29,303 nucleotides of DNA, taken from the NCBI GenBank assembly GCA_002435745.1, contig DIWT01000010.1, forward strand, positions 1-29,303, read 5' to 3'. A program made the position numbers and the translations under genes. The notes beneath the pieces are model-generated. The model ran no database searches and was not told where the DNA came from. It saw nothing but the letters and a program-made list of their open reading frames with translations. This document shows positions 13,832 to 22,622 of the stretch, in pieces; position 1 is the stretch's first letter; every line of letters begins with the position of its first letter. Source of the DNA: a bacterium UBP15_UBA6099 (GTDB lineage Bacteria; UBP15; UBA6099).

Positions 13832-15565
13832 TTGAGAATATCGGTCTATCTTCGGGTTTCAATCCTTTGCGCGGCGGGGTTCTCGGCGTTCTTATTGAGC
13901 AGCGCGGCCGCCGCGCAGAATCCTCCCCCGTTCGCGGTGGAGAAAAGCGACCGGCCGCCGGTGTCTCCCGCGTGGGTGTTCGACCACTGGGTGTGGGAGG
14001 ACGACGTCAATACCGAAGCGGCGGTGTGGGAGATGGTGGACGGCTACGAGAGCCGGGGCATCCCCGTCGGCGCTGTGGTGATAGACAGCCCGTGGTCGAC
14101 GGAATACAACAATTTCATCTGGAACGCCGAAGCGTACCCCGACCCGCAGGGAATGATAGACAAGCTTCACGCGCGGGGCATAAAAGTCATACTGTGGACG
14201 ACGTCCATGATGAATGAGAGCAGCGATTCCGGAAGGTTTGAACCGAAGACTAACGAGGTTTTCGCGGAAGCGCGCGACAAGGGATACCTTTGCAACGGGG
14301 GGAAGGCGATAAAGTGGTGGAAGGGCTACGGGGGGTTCGTGGACTTCACGAACCCGGAGGCGCGGGCATGGTGGCGAGGGCTGAAGGACCGCGTAATCGA
14401 CATGGGAATCGACGGCTGGAAAGTGGACGGGACGGACCCGATGTTTCCGGCAGACGGATGGTGCGCCTCCGGCCCGGTCAGCCCCAAGGAATATAAAGAT
14501 ATGTATTACATGGAGATGCAGGATTACATAACGTCTCGCAATCCCCGCGCTGTGGCGTGGTCCCGGGCGGTGGACATGCTGGTCGCAAACCCGAAAGGTT
14601 TCGCTCCAATCAGCCACTCCCCGGTGAACTGGATGGGAGACGAGAAACACAACTGGGGAGACTTCGGGTTCATGAAGGCTCTGAGAAACGTTTTCGACGC
14701 GGCTCGACTCGGATACTCCGTTATCGGCACAGACATCGGCGGCTACCACGGAGACGAAAAAATTACAAAGGAACTGCTGCTGAGGTGGGCGCAGTTCGGC
14801 GCGCTGAACCCGCTGATGGAAAACGGCGGGCACGGCGCTCATTTTCCTTGGCTGCACGACGAGGAAACAGTCGCCATATACCGCAAGTTCACGAAGCTCC
14901 ACCTAGAGCTTAAACCTTATTTCTATTCGATGATGATGAAAAGCCACAGCATCAAAGGCCCGATAATCCACCCCGCAAAAGGACAATGGCAATATGTTCT
15001 GGGCGACAGCCTTCTGGTGTCAGTCGTCCACGAACCGAAGATGGAAAAAGAAGTGGAGTTTGTCGGGGCGCGATGGCGGGACTTCTGGGACTTGGGGACG
15101 ATTTACGAGCCGGGGCAGAAAACAACCTACGACGTCCCTCTGGACAGGTATCCGCTGTTCGTCCGGGTCGGCTCGATAGTTCCATTGCGCGTGAGCGACG
15201 GGGAGCTTGGGCGCGGGGACGAGTCATTCGCCGGAAAGATTACGCTCGACATATCTCCGGGCGCGCCCGCGCGCTTCCTCCTCTACGAGGAAGGTTTCGA
15301 GCGCGCCGAAATCGAGCTTGAGATGGACTCGGAGAAGGATTTCACGGTCAGGGCGGGCGGAGGCGCGGGGCGGCAGTACATGATAACCGCCGCGAGCGCG
15401 GAGGCCCCCGTATCGGTCACGGTCAACGGGGCGGCGGCGGCGCGGGACGAATCTGTCGCCGGAATCGGCGCGCGCCCCGGCAGATGGGCTTTCTCGCCGG
15501 ACTTCAAAAGGATATACGTCAATCCCGGCGCGGCGGACGATATAGCGGTCGAAGTGAAATACTGA
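13832..15565 (+). CDS. Secreted glycoside hydrolase family 31 enzyme
   Basis: GH31 enzymes are retaining exo-glycosidases (alpha-glucosidase, alpha-xylosidase and related). The 577-aa precursor has a signal peptide (hydrophobic 9-22, cleavage near AAAAQ 25-29). The barrel begins almost at once (PAWVFDHWVW). The likely nucleophile is D199 in GWKVDGTDP and the acid/base is D270 in NWMGD. GTDIGGYHGD (299-308) and LNPLMENGGHG further mark the family. The long N-terminal beta domain of most GH31 proteins is missing. A C-terminal beta-sandwich part is present (about 410-577). The start is a TTG with GGGAGAG 5-6 nt upstream, which fits the signal peptide. Substrate cannot be told. Confidence 0.92.
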   Translation: MRISVYLRVSILCAAGFSAFLLSSAAAAQNPPPFAVEKSDRPPVSPAWVFDHWVWEDDVNTEAAVWEMVDGYESRGIPVGAVVIDSPWSTEYNNFIWNAEAYPDPQGMIDKLHARGIKVILWTTSMMNESSDSGRFEPKTNEVFAEARDKGYLCNGGKAIKWWKGYGGFVDFTNPEARAWWRGLKDRVIDMGIDGWKVDGTDPMFPADGWCASGPVSPKEYKDMYYMEMQDYITSRNPRAVAWSRAVDMLVANPKGFAPISHSPVNWMGDEKHNWGDFGFMKALRNVFDAARLGYSVIGTDIGGYHGDEKITKELLLRWAQFGALNPLMENGGHGAHFPWLHDEETVAIYRKFTKLHLELKPYFYSMMMKSHSIKGPIIHPAKGQWQYVLGDSLLVSVVHEPKMEKEVEFVGARWRDFWDLGTIYEPGQKTTYDVPLDRYPLFVRVGSIVPLRVSDGELGRGDESFAGKITLDISPGAPARFLLYEEGFERAEIELEMDSEKDFTVRAGGGAGRQYMITAASAEAPVSVTVNGAAAARDESVAGIGARPGRWAFSPDFKRIYVNPGAADDIAVEVKY

Positions 15566-15642
15566 CCCCCTCGCGGCCCGCGCGCGGATAAGAATCCGCC
15601 GGACGCTTCACAAAACAGGCCCACGGAGATTAAAATTGCCGC

Positions 15643-16944
15643 ATGGAAATCGGAAACCTTAAAACAGCGGGGCCGCTTCCGGCGGCGCTGGCGAACCCGG
15701 CGGCGATAGAGAAGGTGGCGCGCAAACGCGTATCCGCTCCAGCCCCGGCGTTGCGCGCCCGCCTCATTCCCCCGCTCCATGTGCAACTGGGACGCAAGCA
15801 CCTCGATTCCATCCGGGACGAGATAGCGTCCGCCGAAGACGTGTTGCTGAACGTCTACGAGGATATCGAGATGTTCGACGCGCGCGCGTCGGCGCTGGAC
15901 GACATAGCGTTTCTGCTCATGCGGATGAGGGACAGGCTGGACGATGTGGTGAGCGGGCGCGACAGGCGGGCGGATATCCGGGCCGGGATGGACGCGCTGG
16001 CCGAAGGGCTTGAGCGCGCCGCCGAGACCGCTAAAAGGCGCAATATCCCCCTTCTGAAACCTGTCCATCGCGTGGCCTCTCCGCCCGAATCAGCCGCTCC
16101 GGCGGACATGGCGGACATCGTGTTCGTCGTCAGCCGCTCGGCGTCCATGAAGTCAGACGCCGAGGCGATGCTGAGAGGCATGAACGCCTTCAGCTCAGAC
16201 TTGGCGAACCGGGGAGTTTCCGCCATGTTCGGCGCTCAACCCTTCGAGCGCTCCTCTCAACCTGCCGGCCCGCTCCGCTCCTCAATATTCGAAATCTCGG
16301 ACGACCTCCGCTCCATATTCTTCAACGGCGAGACCGCCAACGCGCTGGCCGCCGTCCGCCAAGCCCTCGAAGACCAGTCTTTCAGAGAGAACTCGCTGAA
16401 AGCGATTGTCGTCGTGACCGACCGGGACGCGGACGACGACTACGCTTCAGCGGGAGAAGAGGCGCTCGACTCCGTCAGAACCGCGGGCGCGACGGTCTTC
16501 GCCATAGCCGGAAAGGATTTCTTCTCCAACCGGCCGTTCTCCGCCCTCAACAGGCTGGTGGAAGGCTCAGGCGGGGAATACCTGAGCATAAACAAAGCGT
16601 CGTTCGCGGACAATTTCGCCGCGCTCGCCGAAAGGATCGCCGAAGCCCTGCTGTCTCGCGGAGCGCACGTGACGGAGACGAGCGAGCGAATCGTTCACAT
16701 CGGCCCCGCCCCGGCTGACTCCTTCCTCGTTCAGTTCCCTGACTACCGCCCGGACGCCCTCGGACTGAGGAGCCTTCCTCTCGAAACCGAGGAAGACTTC
16801 GCCGCCGCGCTCGAAAAAATATCTGACGCCATCGCCGCCGTCGCGCAGGATAAAACCGAAAAAAACTCCCTTCTGGAACGGCTCAGGAAAATACTCAAGT
16901 TCTTCGACGGGATACGCGCGTTCAGACTCGATTTTCGCGCGTGA
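15643..16944 (+). CDS. vWA-like domain protein with degenerate MIDAS
   Basis: The 433-aa protein has an N-terminal helical region (about 45-135, heptad-like with many Asp/Arg/Leu). A von Willebrand A-like Rossmann domain follows (about 157-335), with strand-loop IVFVVSRSASM, LKAIVVVTDRDADDD and ATVFAIAGKDFF, and the helical NALAAVRQALED between. The metal site normally reads DxSxS. Here it is S164-R-S166-A-S168, so the leading Asp is lost. No signal peptide or membrane segment is seen. The C-terminal part (340-433) is unassigned. Such proteins usually mediate protein contacts. The partner is unknown. Confidence 0.7.
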   Translation: MEIGNLKTAGPLPAALANPAAIEKVARKRVSAPAPALRARLIPPLHVQLGRKHLDSIRDEIASAEDVLLNVYEDIEMFDARASALDDIAFLLMRMRDRLDDVVSGRDRRADIRAGMDALAEGLERAAETAKRRNIPLLKPVHRVASPPESAAPADMADIVFVVSRSASMKSDAEAMLRGMNAFSSDLANRGVSAMFGAQPFERSSQPAGPLRSSIFEISDDLRSIFFNGETANALAAVRQALEDQSFRENSLKAIVVVTDRDADDDYASAGEEALDSVRTAGATVFAIAGKDFFSNRPFSALNRLVEGSGGEYLSINKASFADNFAALAERIAEALLSRGAHVTETSERIVHIGPAPADSFLVQFPDYRPDALGLRSLPLETEEDFAAALEKISDAIAAVAQDKTEKNSLLERLRKILKFFDGIRAFRLDFRA

Positions 16945-17045
16945 CGGCCCCGGCCGGCCCGCAATTGAGCGCAGACGAACGGGCAGCGTTTTCAGGTTCC
17001 GATCCCGACAAAAAACAACCGCTACATTTTTCCATTTTAGGAGCA

Positions 17046-17051
17046 TATAAT
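17046..17051 (+). promoter_or_regulatory. -10 element upstream of the phosphodiesterase gene
   Basis: A perfect TATAAT lies 60 nt upstream of ATG 17112. I see no good -35 at normal spacing. Confidence 0.45.
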
Positions 17052-17111
17052 AAACAGTAGCAATCGAGCGGCGCGCGCGGGCATGGCGCGGGTTGCGGAA
17101 TGGAGACTAAT

Positions 17112-17984
17112 ATGAAAACAAAAAAGATATCGGCCAAGGCCGGGCGGATTTTCGCCGCCGCGATGATAGCGGGGACGGTTCTGGCGGCCGGCGCGGCGGG
17201 CGCGGCATCCCTGCCGCCCACCGTGTACGGAGCGCGAGTGATAGGCCACAGGGGCGCGTCAGGCTCCGCCCCGGAAAACACTATGGCGTCTTTCAAACGC
17301 GCTCACGAACTGGGCGCCGACATGTTCGAGTTGGACATTCACCGGGCCGCCGACGGCGTTCTCGTCGTGATTCACGACGACGACACGGAGAGGACCACCG
17401 GCGTCCCCGGCAAAGTGGCCGAGATGTCTTCGGCTCAAATCGCCGCGCTAGACGCGGGCTCTTGGTTCTCGAAGGATTTCGCCGGGGAGCCTATCCCCAC
17501 CCTGCGACAGGTTCTCGACTGGGCGAAAGACAAGATTCAGGTGAACATCGAGATCAAGTCCGCCGGTTGCGAGGAAGGCGTCGTGGCTATGGTCAACGAG
17601 TTCGGCATGAAAGACAAGGTGATAGTGACTGCCTTCGAACATTCGTTCCTGAAAAAGATTAAAGAGCTGGACCCTGACATAACGACCGGCGCGCTGACAA
17701 GGGACATCATAGACCTCGGAGACATCGACAAGATAATAGAGGCGTGCGCGCCCGACGCGCTCAATCCGAGGTACATCATGGCGAACAAAAAAGTCATCCG
17801 CCGCGCGCAGGAACGCGGGCTGAGCGTGAACATATACACCGTCAACGACCCGATAACGATGAACAGGCTGGCGCGGGACGGCGCGAACGGGATAATCACC
17901 GACCACCCGGACGTTCTGATAGAGGTTCTCAAAAAACTGAAAACGAAAGGGCCGGAATCCGGCGCGGAGGAAGCGGCAAAATGA
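17112..17984 (+). CDS. Secreted glycerophosphodiester phosphodiesterase
   Basis: This enzyme hydrolyses glycerophosphodiesters from phospholipid head groups to glycerol 3-phosphate and an alcohol. The 290-aa precursor has a signal peptide (MKTKKISAK, hydrophobic 12-32). The GDPD active-site set is intact: HRG (46-48), E55 in PENT, E73 and D75 in FELDIH, and HDD (88-90). The C-terminal YTVNDP and GITDHP-like (IITDHPDVL) motifs complete the family pattern. I chose ATG 17112 over the ATG four codons earlier because GGAGA (17102-17106) is correctly spaced from it. It overlaps the next gene by ATGA. Confidence 0.95.
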   Translation: MKTKKISAKAGRIFAAAMIAGTVLAAGAAGAASLPPTVYGARVIGHRGASGSAPENTMASFKRAHELGADMFELDIHRAADGVLVVIHDDDTERTTGVPGKVAEMSSAQIAALDAGSWFSKDFAGEPIPTLRQVLDWAKDKIQVNIEIKSAGCEEGVVAMVNEFGMKDKVIVTAFEHSFLKKIKELDPDITTGALTRDIIDLGDIDKIIEACAPDALNPRYIMANKKVIRRAQERGLSVNIYTVNDPITMNRLARDGANGIITDHPDVLIEVLKKLKTKGPESGAEEAAK

Positions 17985-18478
17985 TGGAAGACAACGGCGC
18001 TCACGGCGACGGAAGGCCTTCCGCCCCGCACATCAGGATAGACCGAGACGGGAACTGGTTCGCGGACGGAAACCCCGTGGCGCACGAGAAGATTCTGCGC
18101 CTTTTCCAGCAGTCGCTCGTCTTCGAGGACGGACGTCATTTATTGCGCATCGGCAACGAAGCTAATCCTGTGGCCGTCGATGACGCGCCGTTCGTGGCGC
18201 GGCAGTTCTTCGTGGAGAACACCGAGGACGGGACGGACGTTGCGCGGCTGACGCTCAACGACGGCCTTTGCGCGGAGCTTGACCCCGAAACGCTCAGGGC
18301 GGCGGAGGGCGGCGCGCTGTACTGCTCGCTGCCGGGCCGCGGCCTCAGCGTCCGGTTCTCCCGCGCGGCCCTCTCCCAAATGGCGAAATTCCTCGAACGC
18401 GACGAATCCGGCGCTTTCTACTTGGAACTCAACGGAAACAGACGCTACATCGAGACGGGAACCCTGAGCGAAGATTGA
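17981..18478 (+). CDS. DUF1285-like protein
   Basis: The 165-aa protein starts at the ATG overlapping the phosphodiesterase stop, with GGAGG 10 nt upstream. The segment IRIDRDGNWFADGNPVAHEK (about 15-34), followed by a short helix (ILRLFQQSL), a DGRHLLRIGNEANPVAVDDAPF stretch and many short strands, resembles DUF1285 proteins. Those are small beta-rich proteins of unknown function. No signal peptide or membrane segment is visible. Coupling to the secreted phosphodiesterase may be incidental. Confidence 0.6.
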   Translation: MMEDNGAHGDGRPSAPHIRIDRDGNWFADGNPVAHEKILRLFQQSLVFEDGRHLLRIGNEANPVAVDDAPFVARQFFVENTEDGTDVARLTLNDGLCAELDPETLRAAEGGALYCSLPGRGLSVRFSRAALSQMAKFLERDESGAFYLELNGNRRYIETGTLSED

Positions 18479-18493
18479 GCGCGCCGGGCAACA

Positions 18494-18522
18494 TTGTGCC
18501 CCGCCGAAGGATATTGTATTAT
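18494..18522 (+). promoter_or_regulatory. Promoter of the PRC-barrel gene
   Basis: TTGTGC (18494-18499) and TATTAT (18517-18522) are separated by 17 bp, and the leader is about 90 nt and GC-rich. Confidence 0.55.
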
Positions 18523-18620
18523 AAACGCGAATCTGCCGGAGCGTTCAGGCCCGCCTTATATGTCGGCGGCCCGGACGGCGGCGGAGCGTTTGCGCTTGTG
18601 GCGCATTTCGTGAGGTCGTT

Positions 18621-21569
18621 ATGATATACAGTCTAGTCGTTCTCAACAAACCGGCCATCAATTCCGACAGGAATGAGAAGATGGGCAGGGTCAAAGGCTA
18701 CGTTATCGACCCGGACGCGCGCAGGGTCCTAGCCTTCATTCTTGCTCCCGACGCCGAAAAAGGCTCCCTCGACGTAGTGCCTTTCGAGGCGGTGAAACGG
18801 ATTTACGACAACGCGGTCATCTGCGAGGGCATCCCCGCCCCCATCCCCATCTCGGACAGGCCCGACCTGCTCAACGTCTTCCTCAAGGACGTCGCCCTCA
18901 TCGGCTCTCAGGTCATCACGGACTCCGGAATGCTGGCAGGCGCGGTGCACGACTTCGCGTTCGACGAAAAAACGGGCGACCTCGCCCAGCTTGCCCTCCT
19001 GCCGGAGATGCCCGCCGCAAAACGCGTCTCCGCAAAATACATCCTGAAAATCACGCAGTCCAGAATAATGATAAAAGCCGAGGCGCTCGACGACGTGCCT
19101 CCGGCTCCCGAAAAACCGGGAGCGCCGGGAAACGCCGCCAAGAAGGTCGAATGCGCGCCCCCGCCTCCCCCGCCCGAACCGGAACGCCCGGCGGCGGCCC
19201 AACCGGCTTCTCAGGAGCCCGTGTTCGAGGAACCGGCCCTGCCCGCACAAGAACCTCCGCAACCCCCGCCCTCGCCGCAGCATGCGGACTCCGTCTTCGA
19301 CTCGACGGACTTGAGAAGCTTCATCAAGCAGGCGTTCTTCGAGATGACGGGCATGATAATTGAGAGGGTCAACGCGCTCGACGCGTCGGAATCCATAAAG
19401 AGCCTCGGCGAGAGGCTGCCGGAAATGCTGAAATCCGCTGGAGACGAGAGCGCGGTGTCCGACCCCGCCGACGAGTTGATTATCGAAGAAAAAATCAAGC
19501 GCGCCCTCTCGCCCCACATTAAAGAGTTGAAAGCTGACATAAACAAGCTTCTGGAAATGGCGTCATCAATGAGCGCGGCGCCGCAGGCAGAGCCGCCCGC
19601 CCCTCCCGACCTCTCCCCCATCTCAAAAGCGCTCGCCTCCGCCGAAGCCTCATTATCCGAAAAAATCGACGCGGCGTTCGATTCGATCCCGCGCAGCGAA
19701 CCGAAAGATGTCGAGGCCGCCGTCAGCTCGCTCACAAAAATCACGAGCGCCCTTGAAGACATTAAAGAGCGCGTCCCGGCGAAAGAAGACATCAGGAAAC
19801 AAATAAGCGACTACAGCGTCAGGTTCGAGGAGCGGGCGAACGCCCTTAACAGCGCCTTTCTGGCCGAACTGGACAAACAGATGGGCGCGGCGCGTGAAGC
19901 CATCGCTTCCGTCGAGCGAAAACGCTCCGGGCCGGACGCGTCCGAAATCGTGTCGAAACTGGACGAACGAATTGAGAGCGCGATGGAAGACTTCCGGGAC
20001 AGGTTCGCCGCCCAGTTGTCCGTCGAGCTTGAGGAGAGCTTCGCGCAGAAGCTTGAGCGTTCTATCGCCGCCGGAATGAGGGAGGCCGCAGAGGTGGCCC
20101 GCTCTCAGGCGGACAACTTGGCCCTTCAGGCAAAATCCGCGAAGGACGCCGTAGCCAAACTCGCGGAAGCGCAGGCGGCTCTGCCGGACAAGCTGAACTC
20201 CGCGCTCGACTCGGTGAGAGCGAAACTCGACGAGATAGCCGGAAGACCCCGCTCCGAATCCGCCGGTTTCGACGCTGACGCTCTCGAAGCGAGGCTCGCA
20301 GAACGGCTGGACAGGATATCCGCCGCGGTGACGGCGGGAACACAGGAAACAAAAGCCGGAGCCGAGCGCGCCCTCGACGGGTTGAAGGCGGCGGCGGAAA
20401 ACATAAAAGAATCCGTCGACAGCCGGTTGGCCGAGCGCGCCGACGTCTGGAAAAAATATCAGGACGATTCCCTCGGCGCGGCCAGAAGGCTGGAAGAGCG
20501 CGTCCTTGAGTTGCGCGAACGCAACGTCAGCCTTGAGGCCGCCTTTGATTCCGCCCGCTCCGCCATCCTCGACGAGGTGCGATCCTACACCGACACCACG
20601 CTCAAACCCGAAGACCTTATGATCGTCCGGGAGTGGCTCGGCGAGATAGCTCCGAAACTCAGCGACGCCGTAGCCCTCAAAGTGGACGAAGGGATGCGCT
20701 CCGCCGCGGAAGAGATAAAACGGGTGGCGGAAAACACGCGGGGACAGTTCGACGCGCTGACGGACTCCATAGGTCTGGCCGGCGAAAACCTCAGCGGCCT
20801 CGCCGACCAACTCGTGAACGAACTCGGAAAACAGTTCGACGAAAAGATGTCGTCATTGCCGGAAAACGGTCTGGGCCGCGAGGCGCTAGAGCAGTTCAAG
20901 TCGGAAATCGCAGAGCGCGTTCAGGCGTCTACGGACGCCGTTCGGGAACGGCTCGACGCCGCCGCCCGCGATCGCGCGGAAGAACGCGACGCCCTCTCTC
21001 TCAGACTCAACGAATCGCTCGAAAACGCCGTGTCTAAAATCAGAGAGAGCCTCTTCGCCGGAATCGAGGCGGGCAGGCAGGAGCTCGCGGAAATGAAAGA
21101 CCTCGAAAGCCTCCGGGACCGGCTCGAAGGCCGCATCGGCGACGTCGTGGACGACATGGTCGGCAAAATCGAAAACAGGCTCGACCAACGAGACAGATAC
21201 TACGAGGAAGGCGTCAGCTCCATACTCGCAAACTTGGAAAAACTCGTCAGCAGGGGACTTAAACCCGATTTCGAGGGCATGTTCTCCGGCGGCGGGCTTA
21301 TCAGCAGCCTGTTCGGACAGAAACCCGCGCCGCAAAAAATAACGGGGAAAACCTCGCCGTACGCCGGGTCGCAGCCGCAGAGCGCTTCCGACGCTTCCCT
21401 GCGCCGATTCGCCTACCTCATCGGAAAGAAAATAAAGTCGGATATCGTAGACGCGGACGGCTCGACAATCGCCGCAGCCGGAGACACCGTAAACGAGGCT
21501 ATCATACGCTCGCTAAGGGACAAGCAACGCACGCTCGACCTGATACGAAGCGTCGATTTCAACGCCTGA
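18621..21569 (+). CDS. PRC-barrel protein with very long helical region
   Basis: The 982-aa protein begins with two PRC-barrel-like units (about 1-75 and 83-154). Examples are MGRVKGYVIDPDARRVLAFIL and GSQVITDSGMLAGAVHDFAFD. A Pro-rich linker follows (159-222). Then comes some 650 residues of Ala/Glu/Asp/Lys/Arg-rich heptad-like sequence with no membrane segment, apolipoprotein- or SMC-like in composition. A small C-terminal module (about 925-982) contains GKKIKSDIVDADG and IAAAGDTV, a beta-hairpin pattern, and ends in a helix. PRC barrels bind partner proteins or RNA. The rest suggests an elongated intracellular scaffold or cytoskeleton-like protein. It is a single-gene unit with its own promoter. 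I find no named homologue. Confidence 0.8.
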   Translation: MIYSLVVLNKPAINSDRNEKMGRVKGYVIDPDARRVLAFILAPDAEKGSLDVVPFEAVKRIYDNAVICEGIPAPIPISDRPDLLNVFLKDVALIGSQVITDSGMLAGAVHDFAFDEKTGDLAQLALLPEMPAAKRVSAKYILKITQSRIMIKAEALDDVPPAPEKPGAPGNAAKKVECAPPPPPPEPERPAAAQPASQEPVFEEPALPAQEPPQPPPSPQHADSVFDSTDLRSFIKQAFFEMTGMIIERVNALDASESIKSLGERLPEMLKSAGDESAVSDPADELIIEEKIKRALSPHIKELKADINKLLEMASSMSAAPQAEPPAPPDLSPISKALASAEASLSEKIDAAFDSIPRSEPKDVEAAVSSLTKITSALEDIKERVPAKEDIRKQISDYSVRFEERANALNSAFLAELDKQMGAAREAIASVERKRSGPDASEIVSKLDERIESAMEDFRDRFAAQLSVELEESFAQKLERSIAAGMREAAEVARSQADNLALQAKSAKDAVAKLAEAQAALPDKLNSALDSVRAKLDEIAGRPRSESAGFDADALEARLAERLDRISAAVTAGTQETKAGAERALDGLKAAAENIKESVDSRLAERADVWKKYQDDSLGAARRLEERVLELRERNVSLEAAFDSARSAILDEVRSYTDTTLKPEDLMIVREWLGEIAPKLSDAVALKVDEGMRSAAEEIKRVAENTRGQFDALTDSIGLAGENLSGLADQLVNELGKQFDEKMSSLPENGLGREALEQFKSEIAERVQASTDAVRERLDAAARDRAEERDALSLRLNESLENAVSKIRESLFAGIEAGRQELAEMKDLESLRDRLEGRIGDVVDDMVGKIENRLDQRDRYYEEGVSSILANLEKLVSRGLKPDFEGMFSGGGLISSLFGQKPAPQKITGKTSPYAGSQPQSASDASLRRFAYLIGKKIKSDIVDADGSTIAAAGDTVNEAIIRSLRDKQRTLDLIRSVDFNA

Positions 21570-21581
21570 CGCTCCGCGCGC

Positions 21582-21643
21582 GGCGGCGGTCGGAAACGCT
21601 TCCCGCCCCGCCTCCCCGCGTAGCGCGCCAATTCGCTTTTTTT
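21582..21643 (+). terminator. Probable terminator after the PRC-barrel gene
   Basis: An imperfect GC-rich inverted repeat (GGCGGCGGTCGGAA against TTCCCGCCCCGCC) is followed by AGCG...CGCT and seven T residues (21637-21643). Confidence 0.4.
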
Positions 21644-21740
21644 ATAAGCGCGGGCAGAAACCTAAGCCGGGACAAATATGACCGGAATCCATGCTTTTTG
21701 AGTTTCTCCCCGCATTGATGAAAAATTCGGGCTGAAATTG

Positions 21741-21746
21741 TATAAT
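21741..21746 (+). promoter_or_regulatory. -10 element of the 276-aa gene/GGDEF unit
   Basis: A perfect TATAAT lies 29 nt upstream of ATG 21775. The nearest -35-like TTGATG (21715-21720) is 20 bp away, longer than normal. Confidence 0.5.
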
Positions 21747-21774
21747 ATCTCAAACTTGCGCGCAGAGGTGACAT

Positions 21775-22605
21775 ATGGACAGACTGTACTGGGACATTTA
21801 CGCCGTCAATACGGAGGACTTCCCGACCTTCATCGACCGGACCTCCAGCCACCTTCACATATATCTGGGCGACGTGCGCGAAGCCGTCGCGCACACAGAC
21901 CAGATCAGCAAGTACGGCCGCGTCATCTACAACCAACAGGCTTGGGACACCGACAAGTTCAAGGAAATCAAAGACGAAATCACCCAGCCGAACCACTACG
22001 ACGTCATCAAGGAAACCATCCTCCGCGTGAACAAATACAAATGCGACAAGGTGGACATGGGATACGTGGGCCGCTGGAAGAACCCATACCAGATTGCCGA
22101 CACCCATCTGCCGACCGGCATAACGATCTCCTACGAGAAAAGACCCGAATGCCACTTCATCCGCACTGTTTTCTTCTCGCCGGAACACTGGTTCAATCTT
22201 CAGTGCAAGCCGCTGTTCCGCACAGACCCCATAGTGGAAAAGGAGCCGAAAGGCTCTTGGAACATGAACCCGGTGGGGCTGATCGCCCCCAAACCGGAAA
22301 AATCTGCGGCGAACCGCCGCGCCATGTTCAACATCGTTTCCGACTTCATCAAGGAGTTCAGGCCCGCCTTCACCGGACTCGGACTTTCCCAGTTCTATTT
22401 CAATTTCGAATCCGGAAAAGCGTACCTGACGGACAACGAGGCCAAAGAGCGGGAAGACCTGCTTCCTCTGATTTTCAGCTTCAGGGAAGACGGCAACCGC
22501 CCGATGTTCAGCGACTCAACGGAGATTCCGATCGACAACTTCGACAACACGCTTGCGCGCGACCAGAGGATGTTTTTCGACCGGAGATATTTTGAATTCC
22601 TCTAG
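21775..22605 (+). CDS. Unrecognised 276-aa cytosolic protein
   Basis: I do not recognise this protein. It is unusually rich in aromatic residues (many Tyr, Phe, Trp) and charged residues, and has no signal peptide or membrane helix. Notable segments are DRLYWDIYAV at the start, HLHIYLGDVREAVAHTDQ, YGRVIYNQQAWDTDKF, HFIRTVFFSPEHWFN and the C-terminal RDQRMFFDRRYFEFL. The start has GAGGTG 6 nt upstream. Codon use looks like that of the neighbours, so it is a real resident gene. It lies 17 nt before the diguanylate cyclase gene and is probably co-transcribed, which makes a role linked to c-di-GMP signalling a reasonable but untested idea. Confidence 0.8.
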   Translation: MDRLYWDIYAVNTEDFPTFIDRTSSHLHIYLGDVREAVAHTDQISKYGRVIYNQQAWDTDKFKEIKDEITQPNHYDVIKETILRVNKYKCDKVDMGYVGRWKNPYQIADTHLPTGITISYEKRPECHFIRTVFFSPEHWFNLQCKPLFRTDPIVEKEPKGSWNMNPVGLIAPKPEKSAANRRAMFNIVSDFIKEFRPAFTGLGLSQFYFNFESGKAYLTDNEAKEREDLLPLIFSFREDGNRPMFSDSTEIPIDNFDNTLARDQRMFFDRRYFEFL

Positions 22606-22622
22606 ATCGGCCTTCTCGACGG

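Noticed and set aside
13892..14902. 336-codon minus-strand frame opposite the GH31 gene
   Set aside because: It is antisense to a clear glycosidase and lacks any recognisable motif.
19653..20810. 385-codon minus-strand frame opposite the PRC-barrel gene
   Set aside because: It is a mirror of the biased codon use in the coiled-coil region, with no start signal or motif.
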